From: Methanobrevibacter sp.
GTDB taxonomy: Archaea; Methanobacteriota; Methanobacteria; Methanobacteriales; Methanobacteriaceae
NCBI GenBank assembly: GCA_009784145.1
Contig: WRCI01000103.1
Coordinates: 1 to 6,193 of the forward strand
Direction of reading: 5' to 3'
DNA: 6,193 nucleotides
In this document: piece by piece, positions 4,753-6,193 of the stretch
Layout of the letters: the number at the start of each line of letters is the position of its first letter
How positions within the stretch are numbered: the first letter of the stretch is position 1
Program-made: the position numbers and the translations under genes
The notes under the pieces: model-generated
What the model was told of the DNA's origin: nothing
The model's database searches: none
Seen by the model: the letters and a program-made list of their open reading frames with translations, nothing else

Positions 4753-6015
4753 ATGAAATATGTAATAGAAACTGATTCACTTACTAAAATGTATGGGGAT
4801 TTTTTAGCTGTTGATGATCTTAATATGAAAGTCAAAAATAAAAGTATATTTGGCTTTTTAGGACCTAATGGTGCAGGTAAAACTACAACCATAAAAATGT
4901 TAACCTGCCTTATAAAACCTACAAGTGGAACCGCTAAAGTTAGTGGTTATGATATTATTACAAACCCAAACGATGTAAGACAAAAAATAGGAATGGTTCC
5001 ACAACTTGTAAGTCTTTATAAAGATTTAACAGCTAAAGAAAATGTAGAACTCTGTGCTGATTACTATGGTCTTACAGAAGATGAAAAAGAAGAACGTATA
5101 GATGATTTGATGGAACTTGTTGATATCAAATATGCTGAAAATAAGCTGATTAAACAAATGTCAGGTGGGCAAAAGCAAAAAGTATCAGTTGTAGCCAGTT
5201 TGATACATAGACCAGATGTTCTTTTTTTAGATGAACCTACAATTGGTTTAGATCCTACTACTAAAATGGTTCTTTGGGATTTGATACAGGAACTTAATGA
5301 TAATGGTCATACTATTATATTATGTTCTCATGATATGTATGAAGTGGAAATGCTTTGTGAAAATGTGGGAATTATTAATTTAGGAGAATTAGCTGCATTT
5401 GATACTCCTCAAGGACTTAAAGACATTTTGATGCATAGAAAAGAACAAGAACTTCTTAAAGAAATGGAAGGACTCTCTAGTGCAAAAGAATTTGCAGAAA
5501 AACATCTTATAAATGAATCAATTAAAAATAAAACCAATGATGGAGAATTTGATAAAGAATCTGATGAAGAATCTAATGAAAATTCAGCCATATCAGAAAA
5601 TATAATTGGAAATGTTATGGATAAAGGTACTGGAATAGTAACAGGAATAGTTACTCCATCAATTTTAGCTAAAAATCAAAACATGAATATTTCAGAAAAT
5701 TTAGCTGAATTAGAAAGACGTTCCAAAGAAGTTAGTGTTATGGTTAAAAACATGAGCGATGAAATCAAAAAAGACATTGAAGATTTAGATATTGTTTATC
5801 ATATGACAGTAAATGATACTGTAGATGGCAGTAGATTAACTATAAATGTGGATAAATTTGCAAAAGATAGTGTTAATAATGTTATCTTGAGTATAGTAAA
5901 ACATAATGGAATTATAACCTCTATTAATACAAAAGATCCATCTTTAGAAGATGTTTTTGTTGATGTGACTAGTAAAAAAAGAATCAACCAAGAAAATATA
6001 AAAGAAAATAGTTAA
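4753..6015 (+). CDS. ABC-2 type transporter ATP-binding protein with a C-terminal insert
   Basis: A 420-residue ATPase subunit of an ABC exporter of the DrrA/CcmA type, acting at the inner face of the membrane. All nucleotide-binding motifs are present: Walker A GPNGAGKTT (37-45), Q-loop Q84, signature MSGGQ (136-140), Walker B VLFLDEP (156-162), D-loop GLD (165-167) and switch histidine H193. The end, about 347-406, matches the C-terminal domain usual in this group and finishes with DPSLEDVFVDVT (395-406). Between them, about 230-345, is an extra hydrophilic stretch: an acidic Ser/Asn/Glu-rich part (254-283), a Gly/Ile/Val part (284-305) and a likely coiled coil (312-345). Relatives are commonly near 300-330 residues, so the insert adds about 100. 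The start is supported by GGTGA at 4744. It lies 163 bases after the PadR gene; the partner permease must lie beyond the window. The substrate is unknown. Confidence 0.93.
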   Translation: MKYVIETDSLTKMYGDFLAVDDLNMKVKNKSIFGFLGPNGAGKTTTIKMLTCLIKPTSGTAKVSGYDIITNPNDVRQKIGMVPQLVSLYKDLTAKENVELCADYYGLTEDEKEERIDDLMELVDIKYAENKLIKQMSGGQKQKVSVVASLIHRPDVLFLDEPTIGLDPTTKMVLWDLIQELNDNGHTIILCSHDMYEVEMLCENVGIINLGELAAFDTPQGLKDILMHRKEQELLKEMEGLSSAKEFAEKHLINESIKNKTNDGEFDKESDEESNENSAISENIIGNVMDKGTGIVTGIVTPSILAKNQNMNISENLAELERRSKEVSVMVKNMSDEIKKDIEDLDIVYHMTVNDTVDGSRLTINVDKFAKDSVNNVILSIVKHNGIITSINTKDPSLEDVFVDVTSKKRINQENIKENS

Positions 6016-6039
6016 GTTAATCGATTTAGCAATTGTTTA

Positions 6040-6193
6040 AATATAAATTATATTCTTATATAAAAAAATAATAAAAAATATAAAATAAAATAAAAAATTA
6101 ATATAAATTATATTCTTATATAAAAAAATAATAAAAAATATAAAATAAAATAAAAAATTAATATAAATTATATTCTTATATAAAAAAATAATA
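6040..6193. repeat. Perfect 60-bp tandem repeat running off the right edge
   Basis: The sequence repeats exactly every 60 bases from 6040 to the last base (154 bases, 2.6 copies) with no mismatch. The unit holds only A, T and one C. It begins 24 bases after the ABC stop codon. No spacers of differing sequence are present, so it is not a CRISPR array. The true copy number is unknown because the window ends inside it. Confidence 0.95.

Noticed and set aside
4704..4892. Minus-strand 62-residue frame over the ABC gene start
   Set aside because: It is antisense to the Walker A region and the repeat array; the plus-strand ABC gene is certain.
6040..6193. CRISPR array at the right end
   Set aside because: Repeats are directly adjacent and identical, with no unique spacers; the same holds for 3035-3176.

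Overview
The window looks like a chromosomal piece of a very AT-rich methanogenic archaeon of the order Methanobacteriales, most likely Methanobrevibacter or a close relative. Three things point there. The large secreted beta-helix protein has an Asn/Thr-rich stalk, an NWWG motif and a single C-terminal anchor helix, the build of the 'adhesin-like proteins' of that group. A good archaeal BRE/TATA element (GAAAC followed by TTTTATATA) lies upstream of the right-hand genes. The Shine-Dalgarno sites are of the methanogen GGAGG/GGTGA type. Genus is an inference from gene style, not from a database search.

Layout. Bases 1-66 may be the tail of a plus-strand gene that enters from the left (weak). 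Bases 67-430 are non-coding and carry two tandem arrays and the adhesin terminator. Bases 431-2941 (minus strand) encode an 836-residue surface adhesin-like protein. Bases 2942-4196 are a 1.25-kb non-coding divergent region: 24-bp and 67-bp tandem repeats near the adhesin start, a featureless AT-rich middle with some inverted repeats, then a promoter, paired GATATATC palindromes and an array of ten 10-bp units in front of the right-hand genes. Bases 4197-4589 encode a short PadR-family regulator and 4753-6015 the ATP-binding subunit of an ABC-2 type exporter, both on the plus strand and probably co-transcribed; the 163-bp gap between them is almost entirely a 23/24-bp tandem array. The last 154 bases are a perfect 60-bp tandem repeat that runs off the window, where the ABC permease gene would be expected.

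How it fits together. PadR plus ABC ATPase is a familiar pairing in which the regulator senses a compound and controls its exporter; the permease is not visible here. The adhesin is divergent from this pair and no functional link can be shown. The most unusual feature is the non-coding DNA: nearly every intergenic stretch has its own tandem repeat with its own unit length (10, 17-19, 24, 67, 10, 23/24 and 60 bp). The spacer at 66-395 and the PadR leader at 3834-4175 are recognisable diverged copies of one another that have expanded different 10-bp units. No mobile element, CRISPR array, tRNA or rRNA was found.
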